Shown: positions 8,080 to 19,300 of the stretch, in pieces
Layout of the letters: every line of letters begins with the position of its first letter
Numbering within the stretch: the stretch's first letter is position 1
Origin: Levilactobacillus cerevisiae
GTDB lineage: Bacteria > Bacillota > Bacilli > Lactobacillales > Lactobacillaceae
NCBI RefSeq assembly: GCF_003946245.1
Contig: NZ_RHNN01000012.1
Coordinates: forward strand, 1-64,000
Length of the DNA: 64,000 bases
Reading direction: 5' to 3'
Translations under genes and position numbers: made by a program
The notes under the pieces: generated by a model
Told to the model about the DNA's origin: nothing
The model's input: the letters and a program-made list of their open reading frames with translations, nothing else
The model's database searches: none

Positions 8080-8153
8080 GCACCCATAGCGCAACTGGAT
8101 AGAGTGTCTGACTACGAATCAGAAGGTTGTAGGTTCGACTCCTACTGGGTGCA
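8080..8153 (+). tRNA. tRNA-Arg (anticodon ACG)
   Basis: Acceptor GCACCCA/TGGGTGC, anticodon stem TCTGA/TCAGA, loop CTACGAA. A34 of this tRNA is normally converted to inosine by TadA. Confidence 0.97.
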
Positions 8154-8161
8154 TTTTTGTT

Positions 8162-8189
8162 GCTTATGTTTCCGACATAAGCATTTTTT
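8162..8189 (+). terminator. Terminator-like hairpin inside the tRNA cluster
   Basis: Perfect 8-bp stem GCTTATGT/ACATAAGC followed by ATTTTTT, ending at the base before the first tRNA-Pro. Either some transcripts stop here, or it marks a processing site. No promoter is seen between it and the Pro tRNA genes. Confidence 0.65.
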
Positions 8190-8263
8190 CGGGAAGTAGC
8201 TCAGCTTGGTAGAGCACCTGGTTTGGGACCAGGGGGTCGCAGGTTCGAATCCTGTCTTCCCGA
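8190..8263 (+). tRNA. tRNA-Pro (anticodon TGG)
   Basis: Acceptor CGGGAAG/CTTCCCG, anticodon stem CCTGG/CCAGG, loop TTTGGGA, discriminator A. Confidence 0.96.
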
Positions 8264-8294
8264 TTCAAACTGACGTCAGGTCAGCGGGCTATTT

Positions 8295-8368
8295 CGGGAA
8301 GTAGCTCAGCTTGGTAGAGCACCACGTTCGGGACGTGGGGGTCGCAAGTTCAAATCTTGTCTTCCCGA
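8295..8368 (+). tRNA. tRNA-Pro (anticodon CGG)
   Basis: Nearly identical to the preceding tRNA-Pro outside the anticodon arm, so probably a tandem duplicate. Anticodon stem CCACG/CGTGG, loop TTCGGGA, and a T-arm variant AAGTTCAAATCTT. Confidence 0.95.
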
Positions 8369-8401
8369 TTTTTTTATCCCGAAAATACATATTGCTTCAT
8401 G

Positions 8402-8447
8402 ATGGTCGCCATCCTTACTAATCGTTTGGATGTCGGCCATTTTTTTG
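8402..8447 (+). terminator. Terminator of the tRNA cluster
   Basis: Stem ATGGTCGCCATCC with GGATGTCGGCCAT (one mismatch, one wobble) followed by seven T. Confidence 0.85.
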
Positions 8448-8493
8448 GTATGCTTGTCTTCCAGAACTTCTTGGCCAAATGCAGTCTAATTCT

Positions 8494-8541
8494 TTGCATT
8501 TTCACGGGAAGTTCGTATAATATTAGTCAGCATTAGTCAGA
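8494..8541 (+). promoter_or_regulatory. ctsR-clpC promoter with CtsR operator
   Basis: TTGCAT and TATAAT are 16 nt apart. Immediately downstream, at 8525-8541, lie two heptads AGTCAGC and AGTCAGA separated by ATT. This is the tandem heptad plus 3-nt spacer layout of CtsR boxes (consensus close to A/GGTCAAA-NAN-A/GGTCAAA). Position over the start site implies autorepression, relieved by heat stress. Confidence 0.75.
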
Positions 8542-8567
8542 TAGACTGCACTGAAGGGGGGACGATA

Positions 8568-9035
8568 ATGGAGAATCAAAATATTTCGGATATTATTGAG
8601 TCTTACCTCAAGCAGATTTTGGCTGAGTCTCAGCAGGTGGAAATCCGGCGTGCGGAAATTGCAGATCAGTTCAATGTGGTACCGTCCCAGATTAATTATG
8701 TGATTAAGACCCGTTTTACGATTCAGGACGGCTACGTCGTTCAGAGTAAACGCGGTGGTGGCGGCTACATTCGCATTGAAAAGGTCAAGTTACTCGACAA
8801 CCTCGATTTTATCGACTCGTTGGTCAGCGCGGTGGGTGATCACATTACTCGTCACGATGGTCTGGCAGTGGTCCGTAGCCTGTTTGAGGCTGGGTCCATC
8901 AATCGACAAGAGGCGAACATCATCTTAGCAGCAATCAATAAGGATGCTGTTAACACGGGTGACCGGGCGCTGAACGAACGCGTCCGCGCACAGATTCTGA
9001 TTTCAATTTTAAATCACCTACGTTACGAGAGTTAA
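8568..9035 (+). CDS. ctsR: Transcriptional repressor CtsR
   Basis: 155-aa class III heat-shock repressor. The N-terminal winged helix-turn-helix covers residues 1-75, with VEIRRAEIADQFNVVPSQINYVIKTRF and the glycine-rich wing KRGGGGYIRIEK that contacts DNA. The C-terminal dimerisation/McsB region has LFEAGSINRQEANII. It is the first gene of a two-gene operon with clpC (17 nt gap). mcsA and mcsB, which lie between ctsR and clpC in Bacillus, are absent, as is usual in lactobacilli. GGGGGGACG precedes the ATG. Confidence 0.96.
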   Translation: MENQNISDIIESYLKQILAESQQVEIRRAEIADQFNVVPSQINYVIKTRFTIQDGYVVQSKRGGGGYIRIEKVKLLDNLDFIDSLVSAVGDHITRHDGLAVVRSLFEAGSINRQEANIILAAINKDAVNTGDRALNERVRAQILISILNHLRYES

Positions 9036-9052
9036 GAAAGTGAGGAGTTGCA

Positions 9053-11563
9053 ATGGATAACCTATTTACACCGAGTGCTAAGAGCGTCCTTGTATTGGCA
9101 CAGGAACAAGCAAAATATTTCAAGCACCAAGCAGTCGGTACGGAACACTTGCTGTTAGCCCTCACCATTGAAAAGAACGGAATCGCTAACAAGGTCTTAC
9201 AACAATTTTCCGTTGGCGATGACGATGTTCGCGAAGAAATCGAACGGTTTACGGGCTATGGCACCTTAGCTGATATGGATAAGGATAGCTATCTACCATA
9301 TTCTCCTAAGGCTAAAGCGATGTTGGCCCTGGCTGGCGACGAAGCCAAGCGGCTGGGCGCAACTAAGATTGGGACGGAACACCTCCTATTAGCCTTGTTA
9401 AGTGATGAAACGATTCTGTCTTCACGGATCTTAAAGAATTTAAATGTGGAATTACCTGATGCTCGTAAAGTTGTTTTACGGAAGCTAGGAATTTCTGATA
9501 CGCCGAAACGCCGCGGTGACAACCGTAACCGTCGGGGTGCCGCACCAACACAGGGTGGAACACCAACTCTGGATTCGTTGGCACGTAACTTAACGGAAGC
9601 TGCTAAGGAAGGCCGAATGGATCCGACTGTTGGCCGGAACAAAGAGGTTAAACGGGTCATTCAAATTCTGAGTCGGCGGACCAAGAACAACCCCGTGTTA
9701 ATTGGGGAACCTGGTGTCGGGAAAACGGCGATTGCGGAAGGCTTAGCCCAACGCATCGTGGCCGGCAACGTGCCAGAAGACATGCAAAACAAGCGGTTGA
9801 TGATGCTCGACATGGGCTCATTGGTTGCTGGGACCAAGTATCGTGGTGAATTTGAAGATCGCCTGAAGAAGGTTATCGAAGAAATTTACAACGATGGTCA
9901 AGTGATCCTGTTTATTGATGAACTGCATACCTTGATTGGTGCCGGTGGCGCTGAAGGGGCAATCGATGCCTCTAACATTTTGAAACCAGCACTGGCTCGG
10001 GGTGAACTCCAAACCATTGGGGCAACGACTCTAGACGAGTACCAAAAGTACATCGAGTCCGATGCCGCGCTTGAACGCCGGTTTGCAACGGTTCAGGTCA
10101 ATGAGCCAACGCCGGCGGAAGCCAAAGAAATTTTGCAAGGGCTGCGGCCACGGTATGAGGATCATCACCACGTCAATATCACTGACGAAGCCATTGATCA
10201 GGCTGTGAAGCTGTCGACGCGTTACATTAGCGATCGTTTCCTGCCAGACAAGGCGATTGATTTGATGGATGAAGCTTCCGCTAAGGTCCGAATCGATCAA
10301 ATGGACAAGCCAACGACTGCCAGCAAGCAGGCGCAAGAGTTGAAGAGCTTGGCTGATGAAAAAGAAGCCGCAATCGAACAACAAGACTTTGAACGCGCTG
10401 CTAAGTTACGGACAGAAGAAATGACTTTACGGGAAAAGGTTGATGCCCGGCAAGCCAAGGCTGAAGCCGCTGCAAGCGATGGCGATGAGAGTCGGCATTA
10501 CTCACTGAACGTGACGGGCGAAGACATTGCCGATGTGGTTGCTGAGTGGACCGGCGTGCCGGTGACGCAGTTGAAGCAGACGGATGCCGACCGATTAGTG
10601 AACCTGGAAAAGATTTTGCATAACCGGGTAATTGGTCAAGAAGAAGCTGTATCAGCTGTTTCACGGGCCATCCGCCGAGCACGCTCCGGATTGAAGGATC
10701 CGAACCGGCCAATCGGGTCGTTCATGTTCTTAGGACCTACCGGTGTTGGAAAGACTGAATTAGCCAAGGCCTTGGCCGAAGCAATGTTCGGTTCTGAAGA
10801 CAACATGATTCGGGTCGACATGAGTGAGTATATGGAAAAGTACTCAACGAGTCGGCTGATTGGGTCCGCACCTGGTTACGTGGGCTACGATGAAGGTGGG
10901 CAACTGACCGAAAAAGTTCGGCAGAAGCCATACTCCGTCGTCCTATTCGATGAAGTAGAAAAGGCCCACCCTGATGTCTTTAACATTCTGCTACAGGTCT
11001 TGGATGACGGGTACCTGACCGACTCTAAGGGACGGAAGGTTGATTTCCGGAACACAATTTTGATCATGACGTCTAACCTGGGGGCGACGAAGCTCCGGGA
11101 TGAAAAGACCGTTGGGTTTGGTGCAGAAGATGTTGCTAACAATTACAAGGCAATGTCCGATACCATTCGGGCAACCTTGAAGCAGTCCTTCCGACCAGAA
11201 TTCCTGAACCGAATTGACGAGACCGTTATCTTCCACTCACTGAAGAAGCCGGAACTCCACGAAATCGTGAAGCTGATGGCCAAGCACATTGTGGCACGGG
11301 TCGCTGAACAAGATATCAAGCTGAAGATTACGCCAGCTGCCATTGATGCAGTTGCTAAGGCGGGCTTTGATCCAGAGTACGGTGCACGGCCAATTCGGCG
11401 GGCATTGCAAACGCAGGTCGAAGATAAGCTGAGTGAATCCATGTTAAATGGTGAAATCAAGACGGGCGATGTCGTCACGATTGGTGCCACGAAGGGTGAT
11501 GTCACGATTAACGTGAAGTCACCTAGCGAGAAGAAGACCCCTAAACCGGTCGCCAGTCATTAA
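9053..11563 (+). CDS. clpC: ATP-dependent Clp protease ATP-binding subunit ClpC
   Basis: 836-aa Hsp100 unfoldase that feeds substrates to ClpP. Two Clp-N repeats at residues 1-145. First AAA+ module has Walker A GEPGVGKT near residues 217-224 and Walker [11 protein letters not shown] middle UVR-like coiled coil lies near residues 430-470 ([15 protein letters not shown]). Second AAA+ module has GPTGVGKT near residues 561-568 and [11 protein letters not shown], followed by the ClpB D2-small domain. A Lys-rich tail ends the protein. Co-transcribed with ctsR under the CtsR box; a terminator follows. Confidence 0.97.
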   Translation: MDNLFTPSAKSVLVLAQEQAKYFKHQAVGTEHLLLALTIEKNGIANKVLQQFSVGDDDVREEIERFTGYGTLADMDKDSYLPYSPKAKAMLALAGDEAKRLGATKIGTEHLLLALLSDETILSSRILKNLNVELPDARKVVLRKLGISDTPKRRGDNRNRRGAAPTQGGTPTLDSLARNLTEAAKEGRMDPTVGRNKEVKRVIQILSRRTKNNPVLIGEPGVGKTAIAEGLAQRIVAGNVPEDMQNKRLMMLDMGSLVAGTKYRGEFEDRLKKVIEEIYNDGQVILFIDELHTLIGAGGAEGAIDASNILKPALARGELQTIGATTLDEYQKYIESDAALERRFATVQVNEPTPAEAKEILQGLRPRYEDHHHVNITDEAIDQAVKLSTRYISDRFLPDKAIDLMDEASAKVRIDQMDKPTTASKQAQELKSLADEKEAAIEQQDFERAAKLRTEEMTLREKVDARQAKAEAAASDGDESRHYSLNVTGEDIADVVAEWTGVPVTQLKQTDADRLVNLEKILHNRVIGQEEAVSAVSRAIRRARSGLKDPNRPIGSFMFLGPTGVGKTELAKALAEAMFGSEDNMIRVDMSEYMEKYSTSRLIGSAPGYVGYDEGGQLTEKVRQKPYSVVLFDEVEKAHPDVFNILLQVLDDGYLTDSKGRKVDFRNTILIMTSNLGATKLRDEKTVGFGAEDVANNYKAMSDTIRATLKQSFRPEFLNRIDETVIFHSLKKPELHEIVKLMAKHIVARVAEQDIKLKITPAAIDAVAKAGFDPEYGARPIRRALQTQVEDKLSESMLNGEIKTGDVVTIGATKGDVTINVKSPSEKKTPKPVASH

Positions 11564-11602
11564 GATAATCCGTAACACTTAAATTTAGTGATACACGCAG
11601 GA

Positions 11603-11665
11603 AGCGTCTCTGCCAGTTGTCACCGACCTAATCTTAGGCGGGGCACAACTGGTGTGGCGCTTTTT
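11603..11665 (+). terminator. Terminator after clpC
   Basis: CCAGTTGT/ACAACTGG stem with an outer AGCG/CGCT pairing and a closing T run. Confidence 0.7.
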
Positions 11666-11770
11666 GTCTGCCAGCGGAACGTGGGCAGCGCCGTGATTAC
11701 CGCAGACTAGTGAACTACGGATATTACGTTTTTCAAATGAAGCTACTTGGTCTAACAAGTGATAAGTGAG

Positions 11771-11874
11771 GTGTGGTAAACTGAATGTAAATAAGCCCAT
11801 TACTGTGATGAGGGACTGGCAGGCAAATGTGAACAGATGACGACTGTGATTCAATGATTTGCCAGTCATTTTTT
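11771..11874 (+). promoter_or_regulatory. tetR-type gene leader: extended -10 plus terminator-like hairpin
   Basis: TGGTAAACT at 11774-11782 looks like an extended -10 without a good -35. At 11814-11874 GACTGGC and AAAT pair with ATTT and GCCAGTC (11 bp with a 4-nt bulge), followed by six T. The hairpin ends 35 nt before the regulator gene, so it could attenuate it or just end clpC readthrough. Confidence 0.45.
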
Positions 11875-11908
11875 CAAACAACGTGGGAGTTACGAGAGGA
11901 CGGAAGCC

Positions 11909-12511
11909 ATGAAGAGAGAAGAGCAGCTGAATCATACACACGCGGCGATTTTACAAGCAGCCCGGGAACAGTTCTTGGCCCAGGGGTACCAAGCAACGTC
12001 GACACGGGAGATTGCTAAAGAGGTTGGCATCACGCAGCCGGCACTCTACCATCATTTCAGTGATAAGGAAGTCATCTTCCTGGAAGTGATCAAAAGCGTT
12101 GGTGAGGAGGTACAAGCGGGCATTCTGGCCGTCAACGATCGCCTGGCAACCGCGGATAAGCCGGATCCTGTGGAGGCTTTAGCTGAGGTGACGGAGGTCT
12201 TAACTGCTGTGCATCCCCGCGATGTCTTCACAGTGATTCACAGCAGTTTTCGTTTCCTGAAGCCAGAGAACAAGCGGCAACTGGGGATGGTCTTCATGCA
12301 GGATTATCTCGGGCCACTGCAAAAGTTCTTCGAGCTAGGCGTTGTCACCTTACAACCGAATTTGAGTGCGCAAGACGCTGCGTCGTTCTACCTGACGAGC
12401 CTGAGCCCACTGTTCAACACGTTCCATCACGTGGGACCGGCCGACGTGTCGCAACATGATCAAACGTTGACGTTAATCCGGCTGATTTTATTTGGCATTG
12501 CCGTCAAATAA
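11909..12511 (+). CDS. TetR/AcrR family transcriptional regulator
   Basis: 200-aa one-domain-plus-ligand-pocket repressor. The N-terminal helix-turn-helix is clear at residues 15-60: AAREQFLAQGYQATSTREIA, then EVGITQPALYHHFSDKEVIF. The C-terminal half is all-helical and diverse, as in all TetR regulators, so ligand and target cannot be named. It stands between clpC and rpoB with no transporter or enzyme gene next to it, which gives no clue to its regulon. GAGAGGA lies upstream of the ATG. Confidence 0.9.
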   Translation: MKREEQLNHTHAAILQAAREQFLAQGYQATSTREIAKEVGITQPALYHHFSDKEVIFLEVIKSVGEEVQAGILAVNDRLATADKPDPVEALAEVTEVLTAVHPRDVFTVIHSSFRFLKPENKRQLGMVFMQDYLGPLQKFFELGVVTLQPNLSAQDAASFYLTSLSPLFNTFHHVGPADVSQHDQTLTLIRLILFGIAVK

Positions 12512-12524
12512 TGAGCGTTCTTTA

Positions 12525-12553
12525 TTGACATTTAGCGTCAGATTTAGTAGTAT
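12525..12553 (+). promoter_or_regulatory. rpoB promoter
   Basis: TTGACA and TAGTAT with 17 nt spacing, starting 14 nt after the tetR-type gene's stop codon. Predicted start near 12560. Confidence 0.8.
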
Positions 12554-12625
12554 ATCATTTGTATGCAACTGTGAACTGAAATTGAACGCGCCGATCTATT
12601 GTCCGGTAGCGTCCATTATAAGAAA

Positions 12626-12664
12626 CCAAAAGCAAGCAACCGTGTTTGTTTTTGGATTTTTTTT
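12626..12664 (+). terminator. Intrinsic terminator within the rpoB leader (attenuator candidate)
   Basis: CCAAAAGCAAGCA pairs over all 13 positions with TGTTTGTTTTTGG (two wobbles), loop ACCG, followed by A and eight T. It lies downstream of the rpoB promoter and 89 nt before the rpoB start codon. A second hairpin, GGATTTT (12654-12660) with AAAATCC (12670-12676), overlaps its 3' arm and T run, so the two structures exclude each other. Confidence 0.75.
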
Positions 12665-12752
12665 GCCCAAAATCCGGAGAAAAAGGCATTTGTAATCAAA
12701 ATGTAATATTCCGGTTTGGCCAGTCACAGAATAAATAGGAGAGGTGAACAAC

Positions 12753-15700
12753 TTGGCAGGACACTTAGTTAAATACGGGAAACACCGTACGCGCCGTAGC
12801 TATTCGCGAATCAAGGAAGTCCTTGATTTACCTAACTTGATTGAAATTCAAACCAATTCCTACAACTGGTTCCTCGACGAAGGCTTGCGCGATATGTTCG
12901 ACGACATCATGCCAATCGAAGATTTTCAAGGAAACCTTTCGTTAGAGTTTGTTGATTATCAATTACTAGAACCCAAATATACCGTGGATGAAGCGCGGGA
13001 ACACGATGCCAACTTCTCGGCACCACTTCACGTGACTTTACGATTAACCAACCACGAAACTGGCGAAATCAAATCACAAGATGTTTTCTTTGGCGACTTC
13101 CCATTAATGACAGCCCAAGGGACCTTCATTATCAACGGGGCAGAACGGGTTATTGTTTCTCAATTGGTCCGCTCACCAGGAGTTTACTTCAATGAAGACA
13201 CCGACAAAAATGGCCGGACCGTCTTTGGTGCCACAGTCATTCCTAACCGGGGTGCCTGGCTAGAATTTGAAACCGACGCTAAAAACGTTTCTTACGTCCG
13301 GATTGACCGGACACGGAAGATCCCAATGACCGAATTAGTTCGGGCTTTAGGATTCGGTTCCGACGATGAAATCCTTGATATCTTAGGGGATAACGAAAGT
13401 CTTTCCCAAACCTTGGAAAAGGATATTCACAAAAATACCGACGATTCTCGTGTCGAAGAGTCCTTAAAGGACATCTACGAACGACTACGGCCAGGTGAAC
13501 CTAAGACGGCTGACTCTTCACGGAGCTTGCTGACTGCCCGGTTCTTTGACCCGAAGCGTTACGACATGGCTCCCGTTGGTCGTTACAAGACCAACAAGAA
13601 GCTGAGCCTGAAGACCCGTTTATTGGGCCTGACCTTAGCTGAGACGCTGGCCGATCCAGATACTGGTGAAGTTATTGCGCAAAAGGGAACGGTCGTTGAC
13701 AAGGACGTTATGAAGACGTTGGCCCCATACTTGGATCAAGAAGATTTCAAGATGGTGACCTTTCAACCTTCAGACGAAGCCGTTGTTACTGAACCACTTA
13801 AATTACAAATTATCAAGGTGCAATCACCTGACGATCCAGAACAAGAAGTGCCCGTTATCGGGAATGGCAACATTGACATCAAGCTGAAGCACATTCGCCC
13901 AGCCGATATCATTGCTTCCATGAACTACTTCTTTGACCTGCAAATTGGGATTGGCAACACCGATGACATTGACCACTTGGGTAACCGGCGGATTCGTTCC
14001 GTGGGTGAACTCCTGCAAAACCAATTCCGGATCGGGTTATCTCGGATGGAACGGGTTGTGCGTGAACGGATGTCCATTCAGGACGCTGCGACGGTAACGC
14101 CACAACAACTGATCAACATTCGCCCAGTAGTTGCGTCAATTAAAGAATTCTTTGGTTCTTCACAACTGTCTCAATTCATGGACCAAACCAACCCACTGGG
14201 TGAATTAACCCATAAGCGGCGTTTGTCCGCCCTTGGACCTGGTGGTTTGACCCGTGACCGTGCCGGTTATGAAGTCCGGGATGTGCACTATACCCACTAC
14301 GGTCGGATGTGCCCAATTGAAACGCCTGAAGGCCCTAACATTGGTTTGATCAACAGTCTTTCCAGTTATGCGCGGGTTAACAAGTATGGGTTCATCGAAA
14401 CGCCATACCGTCGTGTTTCATGGGATACGCATAAGGTTACCGACAAGATCGATTACCTGACCGCTGATGAAGAAGATAACTACGTCGTTGCCCAAGCCAA
14501 CACGCCGTTGAACGATGATGGCTCATTCGACACGGAAACCATTATGGCCCGTGACGAAGATAACAACATCGAAACCAGTGCTGACCGGATTGACTACATG
14601 GACGTTTCGCCTAAGCAAGTTGTTGCCGTGGCCACTGCATGTATTCCTTTCTTGGAAAACGATGACTCCAACCGGGCCTTGATGGGTGCCAACATGCAAC
14701 GGCAAGCTGTGCCATTGCTGGACCCTCATGCACCATTAGTTGGGACTGGTATTGAATACAAAGCTGCCCATGACTCCGGTGTTGCTTTAATTAGTCAACA
14801 TGACGGAACCGTTGAATACGTTGATGCACGCGAAATTCGTGTTCGGCGTGAAGACGGTGCCTTGGACACTTACAAGCTGATGAAGTTCCGCCGGTCAAAC
14901 GGTGGGAAGAACTACAACCAACGGCCAATCGTTAAAGTTGGCGATCACGTCGACAACGACGAAATCTTGGCTGATGGTCCTTCTATGGAAAATGGGGAAT
15001 TGGCTTTAGGTCAAAACCCATTAGTTGCCTTCATGACTTGGCAAGGGTACAACTTCGAAGATGCCATCGGGATCAACGAACGTTTGGTTCGCGATGACGT
15101 TTACACGTCGATTCATATTGAAGAATACGAATCAGAAGCACGTGACACGAAGCTTGGACCTGAAGAAATGACACGTGAAATCCCTAACGTTGGGGAAGAT
15201 GCCCTCAAGAACTTGGACGAAGACGGGATTATCCGGATTGGTGCCGAAGTTCAAGATGGTGATATCTTAGTTGGTAAGGTAACGCCTAAGGGTGTGACTG
15301 AATTATCAGCTGAAGAACGTTTACTCCATGCTATCTTTGGTGAAAAGGCCCGTGAAGTTCGGGATACTTCTCTGAAGGTGCCGCATGGTGGTGGCGGGAT
15401 CATCCAGGACGTGAAGATCTTCACCCGTGAAAATGGGGATGAGCTTTCTCCTGGTGTCAACATGATGGTGCGGGTCTACATCGCGCAAAAGCGGAAGATC
15501 CAGGTTGGTGACAAGATGTCTGGTCGTCACGGTAACAAGGGGACGGTTTCCGTCGTTATCCCTGAAGAAGATATGCCGTACATGCCAGATGGTACCCCAA
15601 TCGACATCATGCTGAGTCCCATGGGTGTGCCTTCCCGGATGAACATCGGGCAAGTGCTCGAATTGCATTTAGGAATGGCTGCTCGTAAATTAGGTATTCA

Positions 15701-16364
15701 CGTTGCAACACCTGTTTTCGATGGTGCGCAGGATACTGATATTGCTGACGCTATCAAGGAAGCTGGGATGGCATCCGATGCCAAGACCGTCTTATACGAT
15801 GGTCGTACCGGTGAACCATTTGACAAGCGGGTTGCCGTTGGTGTCATGAACTACCTGAAGTTGGCCCACATGGTCGACGACAAGATGCACGCCCGTTCTA
15901 TCGGACCTTACTCCCTGGTTACGCAACAACCCCTTGGTGGGAAAGCGCAATTTGGTGGCCAACGGTTTGGTGAAATGGAAGTTTGGGCTTTGGAAGCTTA
16001 CGGTGCCGCTTATACGTTGCAAGAAATCTTGACGTACAAGTCTGATGACGTGGTTGGTCGGGTTAAGACCTACGAAGCCATCGTCAAGGGCGATCCGATT
16101 CCTAAGCCTGGTGTGCCTGAATCATTCCGTGTTCTGGTCAAGGAATTACAATCCTTAGGGCTGGACATGAAGGTCTTAGATGGTAACGACGAGGAAATCG
16201 AACTCCGTGATATGGATGACGATGATGATGACGTTGTGAACGTTGATGCATTGAGTAAGTATGCCCAACAGCAAGAAGAACAACGTAAAGCCGCTACACA
16301 GACCGATGATAGCAAGGCAGCAACACCTACGAAAAATGAAAGTCAACCGAACACGCAAGACTAA
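12753..16364 (+). CDS. rpoB: DNA-directed RNA polymerase subunit beta
   Basis: 1203-aa beta subunit of the core RNA polymerase. I start it at TTG 12753 ([17 protein letters not shown]), which matches the usual lactobacillar N-terminus and sits 6 nt after AGGAGAGGTG; a GTG at 12744 would add three residues but lies inside the ribosome binding site. The rifampicin region near residue 467 ([20 protein letters not shown], then [10 protein letters not shown]) looks wild type. Conserved [12 protein letters not shown] and the C-terminal clamp [17 protein letters not shown] are present. The acidic tail ends in a non-conserved stretch rich in Q, T and K. rpoC follows after 21 nt. Confidence 0.97.
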   Translation: MAGHLVKYGKHRTRRSYSRIKEVLDLPNLIEIQTNSYNWFLDEGLRDMFDDIMPIEDFQGNLSLEFVDYQLLEPKYTVDEAREHDANFSAPLHVTLRLTNHETGEIKSQDVFFGDFPLMTAQGTFIINGAERVIVSQLVRSPGVYFNEDTDKNGRTVFGATVIPNRGAWLEFETDAKNVSYVRIDRTRKIPMTELVRALGFGSDDEILDILGDNESLSQTLEKDIHKNTDDSRVEESLKDIYERLRPGEPKTADSSRSLLTARFFDPKRYDMAPVGRYKTNKKLSLKTRLLGLTLAETLADPDTGEVIAQKGTVVDKDVMKTLAPYLDQEDFKMVTFQPSDEAVVTEPLKLQIIKVQSPDDPEQEVPVIGNGNIDIKLKHIRPADIIASMNYFFDLQIGIGNTDDIDHLGNRRIRSVGELLQNQFRIGLSRMERVVRERMSIQDAATVTPQQLINIRPVVASIKEFFGSSQLSQFMDQTNPLGELTHKRRLSALGPGGLTRDRAGYEVRDVHYTHYGRMCPIETPEGPNIGLINSLSSYARVNKYGFIETPYRRVSWDTHKVTDKIDYLTADEEDNYVVAQANTPLNDDGSFDTETIMARDEDNNIETSADRIDYMDVSPKQVVAVATACIPFLENDDSNRALMGANMQRQAVPLLDPHAPLVGTGIEYKAAHDSGVALISQHDGTVEYVDAREIRVRREDGALDTYKLMKFRRSNGGKNYNQRPIVKVGDHVDNDEILADGPSMENGELALGQNPLVAFMTWQGYNFEDAIGINERLVRDDVYTSIHIEEYESEARDTKLGPEEMTREIPNVGEDALKNLDEDGIIRIGAEVQDGDILVGKVTPKGVTELSAEERLLHAIFGEKAREVRDTSLKVPHGGGGIIQDVKIFTRENGDELSPGVNMMVRVYIAQKRKIQVGDKMSGRHGNKGTVSVVIPEEDMPYMPDGTPIDIMLSPMGVPSRMNIGQVLELHLGMAARKLGIHVATPVFDGAQDTDIADAIKEAGMASDAKTVLYDGRTGEPFDKRVAVGVMNYLKLAHMVDDKMHARSIGPYSLVTQQPLGGKAQFGGQRFGEMEVWALEAYGAAYTLQEILTYKSDDVVGRVKTYEAIVKGDPIPKPGVPESFRVLVKELQSLGLDMKVLDGNDEEIELRDMDDDDDDVVNVDALSKYAQQQEEQRKAATQTDDSKAATPTKNESQPNTQD

Positions 16365-16385
16365 TTAATAAGGGAGGTCGCTTCT

Positions 16386-19300
16386 TTGGTCGATGTCAAT
16401 AAGTTCGAAAGCATGCAAATCGGGCTGGCTTCACCTGATAAGATCCGTAGCTGGTCTTACGGGGAAGTTAAGAAACCCGAAACCATCAACTACCGGACAT
16501 TAAAGCCTGAAAAAGACGGGCTATTCGACGAGCGGATTTTTGGCCCTACTAAGGACTGGGAATGTGCCTGTGGAAAATACAAGCGGATCCGTTACAAGGG
16601 TGTCGTTTGTGACCGTTGTGGGGTTGAAGTTACCCGTTCTAAGGTTCGTCGTGAACGGATGGGCCATATCGAATTGGCTGCTCCAGTAACCCATATCTGG
16701 TACTTCAAGGGTATTCCAAGTCGAATGGGCTTGGTCCTTGACATGAGCCCCCGTGCTCTGGAAGAAATCATCTACTTTGCTTCCTACGTTGTCTTAGATC
16801 CTGGTAACACGCCATTGGAAAAGAAGCAATTACTTTCTGAACGTGATTACCGTGACAAGCTCGTAGAATACGGTAGTGATGCCTTCAAGGCTGAAATGGG
16901 TGCCGAAGCCATCAAGAAGTTATTGATGGCCGTGGATCTCGAAAAAGAAGTTACAGAACTAAAAGAAGAATTGAAGGAAGCCACTGGCCAAAAGCGGACG
17001 CGTGCCGTTCGTCGTTTGGACATTTTGGAAGCCTTCGTCACTTCAGGCAACCGTCCGGAGTGGATGGTCATGGATGCTATTCCGGTAATCCCGCCTGATC
17101 TTCGTCCAATGGTACAACTTGAAGGTGGCCGTTTCGCAACGTCTGACCTGAACGATTTGTACCGGCGGGTTATCAACCGGAACAGCCGGTTGAAGCGTCT
17201 GTTAGACCTGAATGCCCCTGGAATTATCGTTCAAAACGAAAAGCGGATGCTTCAAGAAGCCGTTGACGCCTTGATCGATAACGGTCGTCGTGGCCGTCCA
17301 GTGGCTGGTCCTGGTAACCGTCCATTGAAGTCTCTTTCACACATGTTGAAAGGGAAGCAAGGTCGGTTCCGTCAAAACTTGTTAGGGAAGCGGGTTGACT
17401 ACTCTGGTCGTTCCGTTATTGACGTTGGTCCTTCCCTCAAGTTCAACCAAATGGGTCTGCCAGTTCCGATGGCTTTGGAATTATTCCGGCCATTCATCAT
17501 GAAGGAATTGGTTGCCCGTGGGTTGGCTTCTAACATTAAGAACGCTAAGCGCCAAATTGACCGTGAAGATGACGATGTCTTTAACGTTTTGGAAGACGTC
17601 ATCAAGGAACACCCTGTTCTGTTGAATCGGGCCCCTACGCTTCACCGTTTGGGGATTCAAGCGTTCGAACCAGTTCTGGTTAGTGGTAAGGCAATGCGGC
17701 TTCACCCATTGGCTTGTGAAGCTTACAACGCCGATTTCGATGGGGACCAAATGGCCATTCACGTGCCGTTATCTGACGAAGCACAAGCTGAAGCACGTTT
17801 GCTGATGTTAGCCGCTCACCATATCCTGGCACCTGCCAGTGGTAAGCCAGTGGTTGCGCCTTCTCAAGATATGGTTATCGGGAACTACTACCTGACCATG
17901 GAAGAAGATAATCGTGAAGGGGAAGGTATGATCTTTACCGACCTCAACGAAGCTGTTCTGGCTTACCGGAACGGTTTGGTTCATTGGCACAGTCGTGTCG
18001 GTGTTCAGGTTTCATCCATGCCAGACAAGCCATTTACTGACGAACAACGCAGCAAGATTATGGTAACGACCGTTGGGAAGTTGATCTTTAACAACATCCT
18101 ACCAAAGTCATTCCCATACTTGAACGAACCAACTAGCACTAACTTGAATGGTGCCGTTCCGGACAAGTACTTCCTGGAACCCGGCGAAGACATTCATGAT
18201 TACCTGCAAAATGCAGAAATCATTGGACCATTCAAGAAGGGCTTCTTGTCCGATATCATTGCTGCTGTTTACCAACAATACAAAGTGACCGCAACTTCCA
18301 AGTTGCTTGACCGGATCAAAGACTTAGGTTACGACGAATCAACTAAGTCTGGTCTGACCGTTGGGATGGTCGATGTCACCGACTTGAAAGAAAAGCCAGA
18401 AATCATCGACGCTGCCCACAAGCAGGTTGCGACGGTTACCAAGCAATTCCGGCGTGGGTTGATTACTGATCATGAACGTTACGAACGAGTTATTGGTATC
18501 TGGAACGATGCCAAGGACGAAATTCAAAACGCCTTGATTCACAGTTTCGACCAACAGAACCCTATCTTTATGATGAGTGATTCTGGTGCCCGGGGGAACA
18601 TTTCTAACTTTACGCAGCTTGCCGGTATGCGTGGCTTGATGGCCGCACCTAGTGGTGACATCATGGAGCTGCCGATCACGTCTAACTTCCGTGAAGGCCT
18701 GTCTGTGATGGAAATGTTCATTTCGACCCATGGGGCCCGTAAAGGGATGACCGATACGGCCCTCAAGACTGCCAACTCAGGTTACCTGACTCGGCGGATG
18801 GTCGATGTTGCGCAAGATGTTATCATTCGGGAAAAGGATTGTGGGACTGACCGTGGTTTGAAGATTCGTGCCATCACTGATGGAAACGAAATGATCGAAC
18901 CATTGTATGACCGGATCTTAGGGCGTTACACCCAAAAGACCGTCTACGATCCAAAGACTGGGGACGTTATTGTTCCTAAGAACCAAATGATTGTCGAAGA
19001 TACTGCACAACAAATTATTGATGCTGGTATTGAAGAAGTTACCATTCGTTCCGCCTTTACTTGCAACACTGAACATGGTGTCTGCGAGCATTGTTACGGT
19101 CGGAACATGGCTACTGGTGATGAAGTTGAAGTTGGTGAAGCTGTCGGGACCGTTGCCGCGCAATCTATCGGTGAACCTGGGACCCAGCTGACCATGCGGA
19201 ACTTCCATACCGGTGGTGTTGCCGGGAACGAAGATATCACCCAAGGGCTTCCTCGTGTTCAAGAATTATTTGAATCTCGGAACCCTAAAGGTAAAGCTGA

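Noticed and set aside
12744-12752. GTG at 12744 as the rpoB start
   Set aside because: It overlaps the AGGAGAGGTG ribosome binding site; the TTG at 12753 has proper spacing and the family N-terminus.
14523-14729. Long antisense frames inside rpoB, rpoC, clpC and ribosomal genes
   Set aside because: They are mirror images of strongly coding genes, lack ribosome binding sites and show no recognisable protein features.
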